DNA from: Sandaracinobacteroides hominis
Lineage (GTDB): Bacteria; Pseudomonadota; Alphaproteobacteria; Sphingomonadales; Sphingomonadaceae
DNA length: 64,000 nt
Assembly (NCBI RefSeq): GCF_016464365.1
Contig: NZ_JADCUC010000001.1
Span: 868,001-932,000 of the forward strand
Reading direction: 5' to 3'
Position numbers and translations under genes: made by a program. Under the pieces are notes generated by a model. The model was not told where the DNA came from. It ran no database searches and worked only from the letters and a program-made list of their open reading frames with translations. Below, one piece after another: positions 46,635-55,962 of the stretch. Within the stretch, counting starts at the first letter, position 1. The number at the start of each line of letters is the position of its first letter.

Positions 46635-48010
46635 GAGCGGTCACTTTCGGAAAGATTGACGGAGGAGCCGCCGCCATGGCTGTCGCCGGAGCGAACCGCA
46701 TGGGCGGCCATGGTGGCGCCGTGGTTGACGGACTGTGAGCGCCGCATCCGCTGCGCCCAGGCCGGGGGGCTGGCAGTTTCTGAAGGCGATGCGGCTGCGG
46801 TTTCGGGGGCGGCGCTCGCGCCGCTGACGGTGCCTGCGGTGGATGATCCGCCCGTCACGCCGAAGGCGGCACGCGCGCCATCGGAAAAACTGGATTTGAC
46901 GCTTTCCGATGCTTTGGAAGTCGCGCGCTTCAACGGCGAGACGGCGGCAGAGCCTGCGGCGCGGGCGACGCCACCCAGGCCTGAAGCGACCCCTGCCGCG
47001 CCCGACTGGCCGAGCGAACCCATGCTGTAGGCTGCGGAGGCCCCGCCTGCGGCGGTTGCACCGCCGCGAACCGCCGCGGCTCCACCGGACAAAGCGGCGG
47101 CACCTCCCTTGACGGCGAGACCGGCCGCACCGCCTGCGGCAGCGCCGCCGGCGAGCACCATGCCGCCGGCCGCCAGGCCGGTGCCGACCGCCGCGCCCGC
47201 GCCAAGCTGCGGCCCGCCCGAAACGAGACCCGAGGCGATGCCGGGTCCGAAGATGCCGAGGCCGAGCAGGGACAAGGCGGCGAGCACGATGGCCATAGCG
47301 TCGTCGATGCTCGGGGTCTGGCCACCGAAGCCTTGCGTAAATTGCGAGAAGAGCGTCGAGCCGATGCCGATGATGACGGCCAGCACCAGAACCTTGATGC
47401 CGGACGAGATGACATTGCCAAGCACGCGCTCGGCCATGAAGGCGGTCTTGCCGAACAGGCCGAACGGGATCAGCACGAAGCCCGCCAGCGTGGACAGCTT
47501 GAACTCGATCAGCGTCACGAAAAGCTGGATTGCGAGGATGAAGAAGGCGAGGATGACCAGCGCCCATGCGAACAGCAGGCAGGCGATCTGGATGAAGTTC
47601 TCGAAGAACGCCACCCAGCCCATGAGGTCGGAAATGGAGTCGAGCAGCGGCCGCGCCGCGTCTAACCCGGTCTGGGCCACCTTGCCGGGCCGCATCAGAT
47701 CCTGCGCGGTGAAGCTGGTGCCGGATGCCTTGAGGCCGAGGCCGGCGAAGCTGTCGAAGACGATCTTTGCGAGGTTGTTCCAGTTGCCGATGAGATAGGC
47801 GAACACGCCGACGAACAGCGTCTTCTTCACGAGCCGGGCGATGATGTCGTCATCGGCGTTCCAGCTCCAGAACAGCGCGGCGAGCGTCACGTCGATGACG
47901 ATGAGCGTTGTGGCGATGAACGCCACCTCGCCGCCGAGCAGGCCGAAACCGGAGTCGATATATCGGGTGAAGACCCCGAGGAAATTGTCGATGACGCCCG
48001 CACCGCCCAT
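46631..48010 (-). CDS. trbL: Conjugal transfer protein TrbL (VirB6-like)
   Basis: 459 aa polytopic inner-membrane channel protein. Six or so hydrophobic segments fill residues 20-290 (including ALVILAFFILAIQLFVTLIEF and IKVLVLAVIIGIGSTLF). The last 170 residues are Ala/Gly/Ser-rich, low in complexity and probably cytoplasmic or periplasmic. Followed by trbF (4-base overlap) and preceded by trbK. Confidence 0.93.
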   Translation of the reverse strand: MGGAGVIDNFLGVFTRYIDSGFGLLGGEVAFIATTLIVIDVTLAALFWSWNADDDIIARLVKKTLFVGVFAYLIGNWNNLAKIVFDSFAGLGLKASGTSFTAQDLMRPGKVAQTGLDAARPLLDSISDLMGWVAFFENFIQIACLLFAWALVILAFFILAIQLFVTLIEFKLSTLAGFVLIPFGLFGKTAFMAERVLGNVISSGIKVLVLAVIIGIGSTLFSQFTQGFGGQTPSIDDAMAIVLAALSLLGLGIFGPGIASGLVSGGPQLGAGAAVGTGLAAGGMVLAGGAAAGGAAGLAVKGGAAALSGGAAAVRGGATAAGGASAAYSMGSLGQSGAAGVASGLGGVARAAGSAAVSPLKRATSKASESVKSSFSDGARAAFGVTGGSSTAGTVSGASAAPETAAASPSETASPPAWAQRMRRSQSVNHGATMAAHAVRSGDSHGGGSSVNLSESDRS

Positions 48011-48013
48011 GCA

Positions 48014-48298
48014 TCACCGCCCTTCGCTGGAGGACGGCGCAGCCGGCGCAGGCGAGCGGCCAAGGAAACGATCGCGGGTTTCGGCCCAAACGCGCAGGCA
48101 TTCGGCGTCGCTGGCGGCCGTTGTCCCAAGCTGCTGGCACCGGCGCTGCCCTTCTCGCAGCGGGTCCCGTTCGGGCTGCGCAAGACGCGGCGGCAATGCC
48201 GGCGCGTCTTCCTTGCGGGTCATCTCGATAGCCGTCGCGGTGATGGCGATCGCCACGAATATGATTGCGCCCAGCCGGGCCAGCATCTTGCCGTCCAT
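48014..48298 (-). CDS. trbK: Entry-exclusion type protein TrbK-alt
   Basis: 94 aa. One N-terminal membrane helix (LARLGAIIFVAIAITATAIEM) is followed by a short periplasmic tail with two cysteines (RCQQLGTTAASDAECLRVWAETRDRFLG), the pattern of TrbK-alt proteins between trbJ and trbL. Such proteins are thought to block entry of a second copy of the element. The start at 48298 is preferred over a longer frame that overlaps trbJ. Confidence 0.8.
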   Translation of the reverse strand: MDGKMLARLGAIIFVAIAITATAIEMTRKEDAPALPPRLAQPERDPLREGQRRCQQLGTTAASDAECLRVWAETRDRFLGRSPAPAAPSSSEGR

Positions 48299-48308
48299 GG
48301 CCGCCCCC

Positions 48309-49085
48309 TCAGTTGCCGTTGTTGAACATCTGCGCGTTGCCGGGCGTGTAGCCCGAACACGGCGTGAGGAAGCGTCGGCGCTGCTCGCGTCCCTGTTCGG
48401 CTGCGGCCGCACGCTCGGCTTCGGTCAACGCACCCGCCCGGCCATTGGCGGCGAGAAGCGCAACGAGATCGGAAAGCTGCTGCGACTGGAGGGCGAGAAG
48501 CTGGTTGCCGGCCTGCGTGGCTTGCAGCGCGCCGGTCGCGCCCTGGCTCTGGCCGACCAGTTCCGACATCTGCGTGCGGTTGGTGTCGATATTGCCGACG
48601 ACGCCGGCCTGCACGCGCATGGCGTCCTGCAAGCCGCCGACCGTGTTCTGCCAGCGCGACCTGGCATCGGTGACGAGTTGCGTGTCGGTCGCCGACAGCG
48701 AGACATTGCCATATTGGCTCTGGAAGATCTGATCGACCTTCTGTACGTCGAAGGCGATGTTCTGCGCCTGGGCGAGAAGCTGCTGCGTGCGCTGCACATT
48801 CTGCTGGAGCTGCTGAAGCGATGAATATGGCAGGCTCGCCAGATTCTTCGCCTGATTGATGAGCATGGTCGCTTCGTTCTGAAGCGACGTGATCTGGTTG
48901 TTGATCTGCTGAAGCGTGCGCGCGGCTGTCAGCACGTTCTGCGCATAGTTCGACGGATCATAGACGATACGACCGAATTGCGCGTGGGCCGGGCTGGTCA
49001 GCATGGGCGACAGCGTGATGGGCATGGCAAGCGCCAGCGCGAGCATGGAAGCGCCGGTGAAGCGGGGAACAGGAACACGGATCAT
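48309..49085 (-). CDS. trbJ: Conjugal transfer protein TrbJ (VirB5-like)
   Basis: 258 aa exported pilus-associated protein. The signal peptide (GASMLALALAMPITLSPML to AHA) is followed by a long helical body (LQQINNQITSLQNEATMLINQ; LQQNVQRTQQLLAQAQ; LLALQSQQLSDLVALLAANGR). The start at 49085 overlaps the trbE stop by 4 bases; a longer frame runs into trbE and was discarded. Confidence 0.93.
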   Translation of the reverse strand: MIRVPVPRFTGASMLALALAMPITLSPMLTSPAHAQFGRIVYDPSNYAQNVLTAARTLQQINNQITSLQNEATMLINQAKNLASLPYSSLQQLQQNVQRTQQLLAQAQNIAFDVQKVDQIFQSQYGNVSLSATDTQLVTDARSRWQNTVGGLQDAMRVQAGVVGNIDTNRTQMSELVGQSQGATGALQATQAGNQLLALQSQQLSDLVALLAANGRAGALTEAERAAAAEQGREQRRRFLTPCSGYTPGNAQMFNNGN

Positions 49086-51574
49086 GGAAGGGTCTCCTCT
49101 GCTTGGGGGGCATCCGGCACGACCGGCGCGGCGGTTTCCGTCCGGTCGGCAAGATTGGTGAGATTGGGGATCAGGTCCGCCGCCCAATCGACGCTGCGCA
49201 GGCGCAGCCACGCCGCGAGGAAGCCGTCGTGACCATGCTCGGCGATAAGTCCGGCGATGCGCTTGTGATCGGATTTCGCGGATGCGGTGCAGAGCGCGAG
49301 GCCGACTTCGGACAGGCCCAGCTCGAAGAGGCGGTTTCCCCTGCGGCTCTGGCAGTAGTAATCCCGCTTGGGCGTGGCCCTTGCGAGGATTTCGATCTGC
49401 CGGTCATTCAACCCGAAGCGGCGATAGATGGCCGTGATCTGGGGTTCGATGGCCCGCTCGTTCGGCAGGAGCAATCGCGTCGGGCAGCTTTCGATGATGG
49501 CGGGCGCGATGTTGCTGCCGTCGATGTCCGATAGCGACTGCGTGGCGAAGATGACGCTGGCGTTCTTCTTCCTGAGCGTCTTCAGCCATTCGCGAAGCTG
49601 GTTGGCGAAGCCTTCGTCGTCCAGCGCAAGCCAGCCCTCGTCGATGATAAGCAGCGTGGGCCGCCCGTCGAGCCGGTCGCCGATCCGGTGGAACAGATAG
49701 GCGAGCACGGCCGGGGCCGCGCCGGTTCCGATAAGCCCCTCGATCTCGAACGCCTGCACATCCGCATGCCCAAGATGTTCGGTCTCGGCGTCGAGCAGCC
49801 GACCATAAGCGCCGCCAATGCAATAGGGCCGCAATGCCTGTTTCAGATCGTTGGATTGGAGCAGGACCGTGAGGCCGGTGATGGTGCGTTCCCCGACAGG
49901 GGCGGATGCCAGCGAGGTCAGCGCCGTCCAGATATATTCCTTGGTCTCGGGCGTGATCGGCACGCCTTCACGGCCGAGAATGGCGGCGATCCAGTCGGCC
50001 GCCCAGGCGCGTTCATAGCTGTCGTCGATCCGGGCGAGCGGCTGGAGCGAAACGGACGCCTCGTCTCCTTCCGTCAGCCCGCCGCCAAGGTCGTGCCAAT
50101 CGCCGCCCATGGCGAGCGCGGCGGCGCGGATCGAGCCGCCGAAGTCGAACGCGAAAACCTGCGATCCCGCATAGCGCCGGAACTGCAAGGCCATGAGCGC
50201 GAGCAAGACGGACTTGCCAGCGCCGGTCGGGCCGACGACGAGGGTATGGCCAACATCGCCAACGTGAAGGGAAAACCGGAACGGGGTCGAGCCTTCGGTC
50301 TTGCCGAAGAACAGCGGGGGCGCGCTGAAATGCTCGTCCCGTTCCGGTCCCGCCCACACCGCTGAAAGCGGGATCATATGGGCGAGGTTGAGCGTCGAGA
50401 CTGGCGGCTGCCGGACGTTCGCATAGGCATGTCCGGGCAGGCTGCCGAGCCAGGCATCGACGGCGTTGACGGTTTCCGGCATCGCTGTGAAATCGCGACC
50501 TTGAATGATTTTTTCCGCGAGGCGCAGTTTCTCGTCGGCGATGCGCGGGTCGGCATCCCAGACGGTGATAGTGGCCGTGACATAGGCCATGCCCGCCACG
50601 TCCGCCCCCAGTTCCTGCAAGGCCATGTCGGCGTCAGCGGCCTTGTTCGCCGCATCCGTGTCCACGAGGGCGCTTGCCTCGTTGGTCATGACTTCCTTGA
50701 GGATCGCGGCGATGCTTTTGCGCTTGGCGAACCATTGCCGCCTGATCTTCGTCAGCAGCCGGGTCGCATCCGTCTTGTCCATAAGGATCGCCCGCGTGCT
50801 CCACCGATACGGGAACGGCAGCCGGTTCATCTCATCGAGGAGGCCCGGCGTGGTCGCGGTCGGAAAGCCGATGATGGTCAGAACGCGCAGATGCTGATCG
50901 CCAAGGCGCGGCTCCAGCCCGCCGGTCAGCGGCTGGTCGGCGAGCAGCGCGTCGAGATGCATCGGCACCTCGGGAACGCGGACGCGGTGCCGGTTCGTGG
51001 AAATGGTCGAATGCAGGTAGGTCAGCGTGCCGGGGTCATCGAGCCAGCGGCATTCCGGCATGAAGCCGTCCAGGAGAGCCAGAACGCGGTCGGTGCGATC
51101 GACGAAGCTGCGCAGCAGCTCCCATGGGTCCACGCCGGATTGCTCGCGGCCCTCGTAGAGCCAGGTTTCCGCGCGTGCGGCGTCCTCGGCGGGCGGGAGC
51201 CAGAGGAAGGTCAGGAAATAGCCGGACACGAAATGCGTGCACGCTTCCTCGAAACCGGCCTTGCGCTCGGCATCGACCAGCGCCGACGCGGGATCGGGAA
51301 AGGTGCTGTCGGGATAAGTCGCGGCCTCGCTGCGCTGGGCCTCGACGAAAATGCTCCAACCCGATCCGAGACGGCGGACGGCGTTGTTGATGCGGCCTGC
51401 GACCGCGACCAGTTCGGCGGCGACGGCGGAATCCAGATCGGGACCGCGAAACTTCGCCGTTCTCTGGAAACTGCCGTCCTTGTTCAAGACGACGCCGGAA
51501 CCGACCAACGCGGCCCACGGCAGGAAATCCGCGAGACGACTGGCTGTGCGGCGGTATTCGGCAAGGTTCATCAT
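49082..51574 (-). CDS. trbE: Conjugal transfer ATPase TrbE (VirB4-like)
   Basis: 830 aa cytoplasmic ATPase that powers pilus assembly and substrate transfer. N-terminal CagE/TrbE region (MMNLAEYRRTA to TAKFRGPDLDS), then the ATPase domain with Walker A GPTGAGKSVLLALM, Walker B LLIIDEGWLAL and the motif FATQSLSDIDGS. The start at 51574 (a second ATG is at 51571) lies 10 bases after trbD. Confidence 0.95.
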   Translation of the reverse strand: MMNLAEYRRTASRLADFLPWAALVGSGVVLNKDGSFQRTAKFRGPDLDSAVAAELVAVAGRINNAVRRLGSGWSIFVEAQRSEAATYPDSTFPDPASALVDAERKAGFEEACTHFVSGYFLTFLWLPPAEDAARAETWLYEGREQSGVDPWELLRSFVDRTDRVLALLDGFMPECRWLDDPGTLTYLHSTISTNRHRVRVPEVPMHLDALLADQPLTGGLEPRLGDQHLRVLTIIGFPTATTPGLLDEMNRLPFPYRWSTRAILMDKTDATRLLTKIRRQWFAKRKSIAAILKEVMTNEASALVDTDAANKAADADMALQELGADVAGMAYVTATITVWDADPRIADEKLRLAEKIIQGRDFTAMPETVNAVDAWLGSLPGHAYANVRQPPVSTLNLAHMIPLSAVWAGPERDEHFSAPPLFFGKTEGSTPFRFSLHVGDVGHTLVVGPTGAGKSVLLALMALQFRRYAGSQVFAFDFGGSIRAAALAMGGDWHDLGGGLTEGDEASVSLQPLARIDDSYERAWAADWIAAILGREGVPITPETKEYIWTALTSLASAPVGERTITGLTVLLQSNDLKQALRPYCIGGAYGRLLDAETEHLGHADVQAFEIEGLIGTGAAPAVLAYLFHRIGDRLDGRPTLLIIDEGWLALDDEGFANQLREWLKTLRKKNASVIFATQSLSDIDGSNIAPAIIESCPTRLLLPNERAIEPQITAIYRRFGLNDRQIEILARATPKRDYYCQSRRGNRLFELGLSEVGLALCTASAKSDHKRIAGLIAEHGHDGFLAAWLRLRSVDWAADLIPNLTNLADRTETAAPVVPDAPQAEETLP

Positions 51575-51584
51575 GGCCGCGCCC

Positions 51585-51866
51585 TCACACCGACAGATGA
51601 CCGGGGATGCGCAGATGCCTGCGGCCCACCTCGACAAAGAGCGGGTCGCGCTTCGCCATCCAGACGGCGGCGAAATGCCCGACCGCCCAGATGGCGAGAC
51701 CGACCAGCCAGAGGCGCAGGCCGAGGCCCACGGCCCCGGCCAATGTGCCATTGATGATGGCGATAGAGCGCGGCGCGCCGCCGAGCAGGATATGCTCGGT
51801 CAGCGCGCGGTGGACCGGGACGGTGAAACCCGGCACCGCATCGAGTTGTTCGAGACCGCCCGCCAT
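51585..51866 (-). CDS. trbD: Conjugal transfer protein TrbD (VirB3-like)
   Basis: 93 aa inner-membrane protein with two hydrophobic helices (SIAIINGTLAGAVGLGL, LWLVGLAIWAVGHFAAV) and the VirB3 start (GFTVPVHRALTEHILLGGAPR). The ATG at 51866 overlaps the trbC stop. It is the correct frame although longer reading frames cover the locus. Confidence 0.92.
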   Translation of the reverse strand: MAGGLEQLDAVPGFTVPVHRALTEHILLGGAPRSIAIINGTLAGAVGLGLRLWLVGLAIWAVGHFAAVWMAKRDPLFVEVGRRHLRIPGHLSV

Positions 51867-52198
51867 CAGACGAGCGCCCCGCCACCAAAGCTGAAGAAGC
51901 TGAGGAAGAACGAACTGGCCGCAAAGGCGATGCTGAGGCCGAAGACGATCTGGATCAGTTTGCGAAAGCCGCCGCCCGTGTCGCCGAAAGCCAGCGCCAG
52001 GCCGGTGGAAATAATCACGATGACGGCGATGATCTTGGCGACCGGCCCCTCGATCGACTGAAGGATGCTCTGGAGCGGCGCTTCCCACGGCATCGACGAA
52101 CCGGACGCATGGGCGGCCGGGGCGAGCATGAGGCTGATGACAATGGTTGATGCGGCGGTCGCCATGCGACGATAGCCACGCGAAAGAGTGCGGATCAT
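51866..52198 (-). CDS. trbC: Conjugal transfer protein TrbC (VirB2-like pilin)
   Basis: 110 aa pilin precursor. A long signal peptide (IVISLMLAPAAHA) is followed by two hydrophobic helices (VAKIIAVIVIISTGLALAFG, KLIQIVFGLSIAFAASSFF), the standard shape of conjugative pilins processed before assembly. Overlaps trbB and trbD by 4 and 1 bases. The TraF peptidase at the window's right edge may help to process it. Confidence 0.94.
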   Translation of the reverse strand: MIRTLSRGYRRMATAASTIVISLMLAPAAHASGSSMPWEAPLQSILQSIEGPVAKIIAVIVIISTGLALAFGDTGGGFRKLIQIVFGLSIAFAASSFFLSFFSFGGGALV

Positions 52199-53178
52199 GA
52201 ATGTTCTCCTGTGCTGGTGGGGGTTGCGGGGTTGATGCGGTAGTCGCCGTCCGGCCCCAGCCCTTCGACGCGGGCGAGTTCGGCCAGCCGGCGCGCGGAA
52301 CCGCGCCCGGCCAGGACGGCAACGAGGTCGATGGTCTCGGCGATCAGCGCGCGCGGGACGGTGACGACAGCCTCTTGAATGAGCTGTTCGAGGCGGCGCA
52401 GCGCGCCGATGCCGGAACCGGCATGGATGGTGCCGATGCCGCCGGGATGTCCGGTGCCCCAGGCTTTGAGCAGGTCGAGGGCTTCCGATCCCCGCACCTC
52501 ACCGATGGGAATACGGTCGGGGCGAAGGCGAAGCGACGAGCGCACAAGATCGGAAAGCGTCGCCACACCATCTTTGGTCCGCATGGCCACGAGGTTGGGC
52601 GCGGCGCATTGCAGCTCGCGCGTGTCCTCGATGATGACGACGCGATCCTGCGTCTTCGCCACCTCGGCGAGCAGCGCGTTGGTCAAGGTGGTCTTGCCTG
52701 TGCTGGTGCCGCCCGCGACGAGGATGTTGGCGCGCGCCGCAACGGCTTCGCGGAGAGTCACGGCCTGATCGGCGGACATGATGCCTGCCGCCACATAGTC
52801 GTCGAGCGTGAAGACCGCGACGGCGGGCTTGCGGATGGCAAAGGCCGGTGCGGCGACGACGGGCGGCAGCAGCCCCTCGAACCGTTCTCCCGTCTCGGGC
52901 AGTTCCGCCGAGACGCGCGGCGATCGGGCGTGAACCTCCGCGCCGACATGGTGTGCGACCAGCCGGACAATGCGCTCGCCATCGGCAGCGGAGAGAATTT
53001 CGCCGGTATCGGCCAGACCTTCGGACAGCCGGTCGATCCAGATGCGGCCGTCCGGGTTCAGCATCACCTCGATGACGGTCGGGTCTTCCAGAAACCGGGC
53101 GATGGACGCGCCGAGGGCCGTGCGCAGCATCCGCGCGCCGCGCGCAATCGCCTCCGGTTTCTGGTGATGTGCAGTCAT
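52195..53178 (-). CDS. trbB: Conjugal transfer ATPase TrbB (VirB11-like)
   Basis: 327 aa hexameric traffic ATPase. The N-terminal domain ([21 protein letters not shown]) leads into Walker [15 protein letters not shown], the Asp box IEDTRELQ and the His box [13 protein letters not shown]. First gene of the trb operon, 4-base overlap with trbC. Upstream lie a candidate promoter and a repeat shared with traG. Confidence 0.96.
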   Translation of the reverse strand: MTAHHQKPEAIARGARMLRTALGASIARFLEDPTVIEVMLNPDGRIWIDRLSEGLADTGEILSAADGERIVRLVAHHVGAEVHARSPRVSAELPETGERFEGLLPPVVAAPAFAIRKPAVAVFTLDDYVAAGIMSADQAVTLREAVAARANILVAGGTSTGKTTLTNALLAEVAKTQDRVVIIEDTRELQCAAPNLVAMRTKDGVATLSDLVRSSLRLRPDRIPIGEVRGSEALDLLKAWGTGHPGGIGTIHAGSGIGALRRLEQLIQEAVVTVPRALIAETIDLVAVLAGRGSARRLAELARVEGLGPDGDYRINPATPTSTGEHS

Positions 53179-53230
53179 GTCGGCCCCATTTTCTGGCGGG
53201 GCGTGACAGACGGACCCCGCAACGGGGTCG

Positions 53231-53261
53231 ATTAAAAGAGCCTGAATTCAGACCGTTTCAA
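53231..53261 (-). promoter_or_regulatory. Candidate trb operon promoter with an internal palindrome
   Basis: On the minus strand, TTGAAA (53261-53256), an 18-base spacer, TTTTAA (53237-53232). The spacer contains the perfect palindrome CTGAATTCAG (53242-53251), a possible repressor site. About 55 bases of leader would precede trbB, including the hairpin GACCCCG-TTG-CGGGGTC. Confidence 0.4.
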
Positions 53262-53294
53262 CAAGTATCTAGGAGGATGCGGTGATCGGCGGCC

Positions 53295-53318
53295 ATCGGC
53301 GGCAAATAGGATGGGTTG
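53295..53318. repeat. 24-bp repeat, copy upstream of trbB
   Basis: Begins ATCGGCGGCAAATAGGATGG. It matches the copy at 55880-55903 at 22 of 24 positions in the same orientation. It lies 117 bases upstream of the trbB start and 6 bases after the RHH gene's 3' end in window order. Confidence 0.7.
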
Positions 53319-53323
53319 AAAAT

Positions 53324-53785
53324 CTAAGCAGCGTCGCCATCGACCTCGGTCTGATCTTGCGACGGACTGTCGTGAAGCGAATCCATGTCCCGCGACAACT
53401 CTTTCAGGAACCTGTCTCCGCTCGCCAGCCTGCGACCGAGATTCTGCATGAAGCCCTCGAACCGCTCGTTCCCCTTGATGCGGGCGGACTGCTTGGCGCT
53501 GTCGGGTAACGGCGGTGTCATCGTCAGCCAGAAGTGGACGAACAAGGAAAGGGTCTCGCCGAGCACGGCGAGATCTTCGTCCAGCGTGCCGATCTGTCGG
53601 CCGATCTTGTCCAAGCGGCGCGACATGGCCGCTTCCAGCCGATCCGACGTGTCGCCCGACAGGAAGGACGCGACGGCCGCCTCGATGATGGCGGACTTCG
53701 ATACCTGCCGGCGCAGCGACAGCGCCTCGACCTGCTTGAGCAGTTCCGGGTCGAAATAGACATTCATGCGGGCGCGGGTCGTCAT
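53324..53785 (-). CDS. Ribbon-helix-helix (CopG-like) protein next to traG
   Basis: 153 aa. The N-terminal RHH motif (RARMNVYFDPELLKQVEALSL, SKSAIIEAAVASFL) fits MetJ/Arc-type DNA-binding proteins; the long helical C-terminus (LDKIGRQIGTLDEDLAVLGETLSLFVHFWL) is characteristic of the CopG-like partners encoded with traG in alphaproteobacterial ICEs. The start at 53785 has GAGG upstream and lies 10 bases after traG. It may bind oriT as an accessory factor or regulate transfer genes. Confidence 0.83.
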   Translation of the reverse strand: MTTRARMNVYFDPELLKQVEALSLRRQVSKSAIIEAAVASFLSGDTSDRLEAAMSRRLDKIGRQIGTLDEDLAVLGETLSLFVHFWLTMTPPLPDSAKQSARIKGNERFEGFMQNLGRRLASGDRFLKELSRDMDSLHDSPSQDQTEVDGDAA

Positions 53786-53795
53786 TGGCGGTTCC

Positions 53796-55781
53796 TCAAA
53801 GCTCAATGCCGTCGTCGGGGTTCATGGATGCCTGCCGGGCGATCATCCGCATCCGCGAGCGCAGCGCGCGGGCCTTGGCCGCGTCCACGTCCGGCTCGTC
53901 GTCCAGAATGTCGAACTCCTGGGCGGGCGTTGTCGGCGGCGGGATGATTTCCTCATGCTCGGGCAACTCCGGCTCGCGGCGGATACCTGCATTGTCGGGA
54001 TCGCTCTCGGTCCCGCTGGCGGCGCTGGTCGCTGGCTTGCTCGCCGAAACGATGACGCGGCTCGTCCAGTCATCGGTTGCTGGCTTCGCCGCTCGTGCGG
54101 ATGGCAACTCGGGCGGCGGCAGGATGCGCTCCTGCAATCGCATGTCATCGAAATACCGGGCCTTCTTCGCCCGGATCGGGGGCGTTCCCGCGACCATCAC
54201 GATTTCGTCTGCGGGAGGAAGCTGCATGATCTCGCCCGGCGTGAGCAGCGGCCGCGCCGTCTCCTGCCGCGACACCATCAGATGCCCGAGCCAGGGTGCG
54301 AGCCGATGGCCGGCATAGTTGGTGGAATCCCGCATCTCGGTCGCGGTGCCGAGCGAGTCCGATACGCGCTTGGCGGTGCGCTCGTCGTTCGTGGCGAAGG
54401 CGACGCGCACATGGCAGTTGTCGAGAATGCTATTGTTTGGCCCATAGGCGCGCTCGATCTGGTTGAGCGATTGGGCGATCAGGAAGGACTTGAGGCCGTA
54501 GCCCGCCATGAAGGCGAGCGCCGATTCAAAGAAGTCGAGACGGCCGAGCGCGGGAAACTCGTCCAGCATCATGAGCAGGCGATGCCGCTTGCCGGATAGA
54601 GTCAGTTCCTCGGTCAGCCTGCGGCCGATCTGGTTGAGGATGAGCCGGATCAGCGGTTTGGTGCGGTTGATGTCGGACGGTGGTACGACGAGGTAGAGCG
54701 TCACCGGTTTCTTGCTTCCGACAAGATCGGCAATCCGCCAGTCGCAGCGGTCCGTGACGCGCGCCACGACCGGGTCGCGGTAAAGGCCGAGGAACGACAT
54801 GGCGGTGGACAGCACGCCCGACCGCTCATTCTCGCTCTTGTTCAGCAGCTCGCGAGCCGACGAGGCGATGACGGGATGAACACCGACTTCGCCCAGATGC
54901 GGCGTGTCCATCATCGCGCGCAAGGTCGCTTCGACCGGGCGGCGGGGATCGGACAGGAAATTGGCGACCCCCGACAGGGTTTTGTCCGGCTCGGCATAGA
55001 GGACGTGCAGAATCGCGCCGACAAGCAGGCTGTGACTGGTCTTTTCCCAATGGTTGCGCTTGTCGAGGCTGCCTTCGGGATCGACCAGAATATCCGCGAT
55101 ATTCTGCACGTCGCGGACTTCCCATTCGCCCTGCCGCACCTCCAGTAGCGGGTTATAGGCTGACGACTTCGCATTCGTGGGGTCGAACAGCAGGACGCGG
55201 CCGTGCTTCGCCCGAAAGCCGGCAGTCAGAGTCCAGTTCTCGCCCTTGATGTCATGGACGATGCAGCTTCCCGGCCAGGTCAGCAGCGTCGGCACCACCA
55301 GCCCGACGCCCTTGCCGGACCTCGTGGGGGCAAAGCAAAGCACATGCTCCGGCCCGTCATGGCGCAGATAGTCGCGATCGTATCGGCCGAGCAGAACGCC
55401 ATCCGGGCCGAGCAACCCGGCGCTGCGGATTTCCCTGTCTTCCGCCCATCGCGCGGAGCCGTAAGTGGCGACGTTGCGGGCTTCGCGCGCCCGGATGATG
55501 GACATGAGGATGGCGGCGGCAATGGCGAGGATGCCGCCCGACGTGGCGATAGCCGCGCCTTCCATGAAAATCGTGGGCGCGTAGGCGTCGAACGAGAACC
55601 ACCACCAGAAGAAGGCTGGCGGGTGATAGAGCGGAAAGCCCGCAAGCTCGAACCATGGAGCGCCAAGCTGGGACTGGAAGCCGAGGCGGAAGGCGACCCA
55701 TTGCGTCGCTGCCCAGGTCATCACCAGAACGATGATGAAAACGACGGTGATCTGGCCCCAGAGTATTCGGCCTCCGCGCAT
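53796..55781 (-). CDS. traG: Type IV coupling protein TraG (VirD4-like)
   Basis: 661 aa inner-membrane ATPase that delivers the relaxosome to the secretion channel. Two N-terminal membrane helices (ITVVFIIVLVMTWAATQWVAF; GGILAIAAAILMSII), Walker A CFAPTRSGKGVGLVVPTLL, Walker B LLMMLDEFPALG, and a proline/acid-rich C-terminus. The start at 55781 (ATG with GGAGCC 7 bases before) is preferred over TTG 18 bases upstream. Confidence 0.95.
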   Translation of the reverse strand: MRGGRILWGQITVVFIIVLVMTWAATQWVAFRLGFQSQLGAPWFELAGFPLYHPPAFFWWWFSFDAYAPTIFMEGAAIATSGGILAIAAAILMSIIRAREARNVATYGSARWAEDREIRSAGLLGPDGVLLGRYDRDYLRHDGPEHVLCFAPTRSGKGVGLVVPTLLTWPGSCIVHDIKGENWTLTAGFRAKHGRVLLFDPTNAKSSAYNPLLEVRQGEWEVRDVQNIADILVDPEGSLDKRNHWEKTSHSLLVGAILHVLYAEPDKTLSGVANFLSDPRRPVEATLRAMMDTPHLGEVGVHPVIASSARELLNKSENERSGVLSTAMSFLGLYRDPVVARVTDRCDWRIADLVGSKKPVTLYLVVPPSDINRTKPLIRLILNQIGRRLTEELTLSGKRHRLLMMLDEFPALGRLDFFESALAFMAGYGLKSFLIAQSLNQIERAYGPNNSILDNCHVRVAFATNDERTAKRVSDSLGTATEMRDSTNYAGHRLAPWLGHLMVSRQETARPLLTPGEIMQLPPADEIVMVAGTPPIRAKKARYFDDMRLQERILPPPELPSARAAKPATDDWTSRVIVSASKPATSAASGTESDPDNAGIRREPELPEHEEIIPPPTTPAQEFDILDDEPDVDAAKARALRSRMRMIARQASMNPDDGIEL

Positions 55782-55879
55782 ACAGGCTCCAATCGGCAAA
55801 AAGTGACGGAGCCGATCAGAGAATAGGCAATTATCGGGGCTGCAACAGTAAAGGTGACGCCATAGGGCTACCGGATACT

Positions 55880-55903
55880 ATCGGCGGTAAATAGGACGGG
55901 TTG
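55880..55903. repeat. 24-bp repeat, copy upstream of traG
   Basis: Begins ATCGGCGGTAAATAGGACGG, the partner of the copy at 53295-53318. It lies 99 bases upstream of traG. The rest of the traG-lysR gap (55782-55962) shows no gene and no strong terminator. Confidence 0.7.
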
Positions 55904-55962
55904 CCACGGCACTCTTCCAGCACTGTGCCGAGGACTATTCACGAATCAGCACGCGGAAAAGA

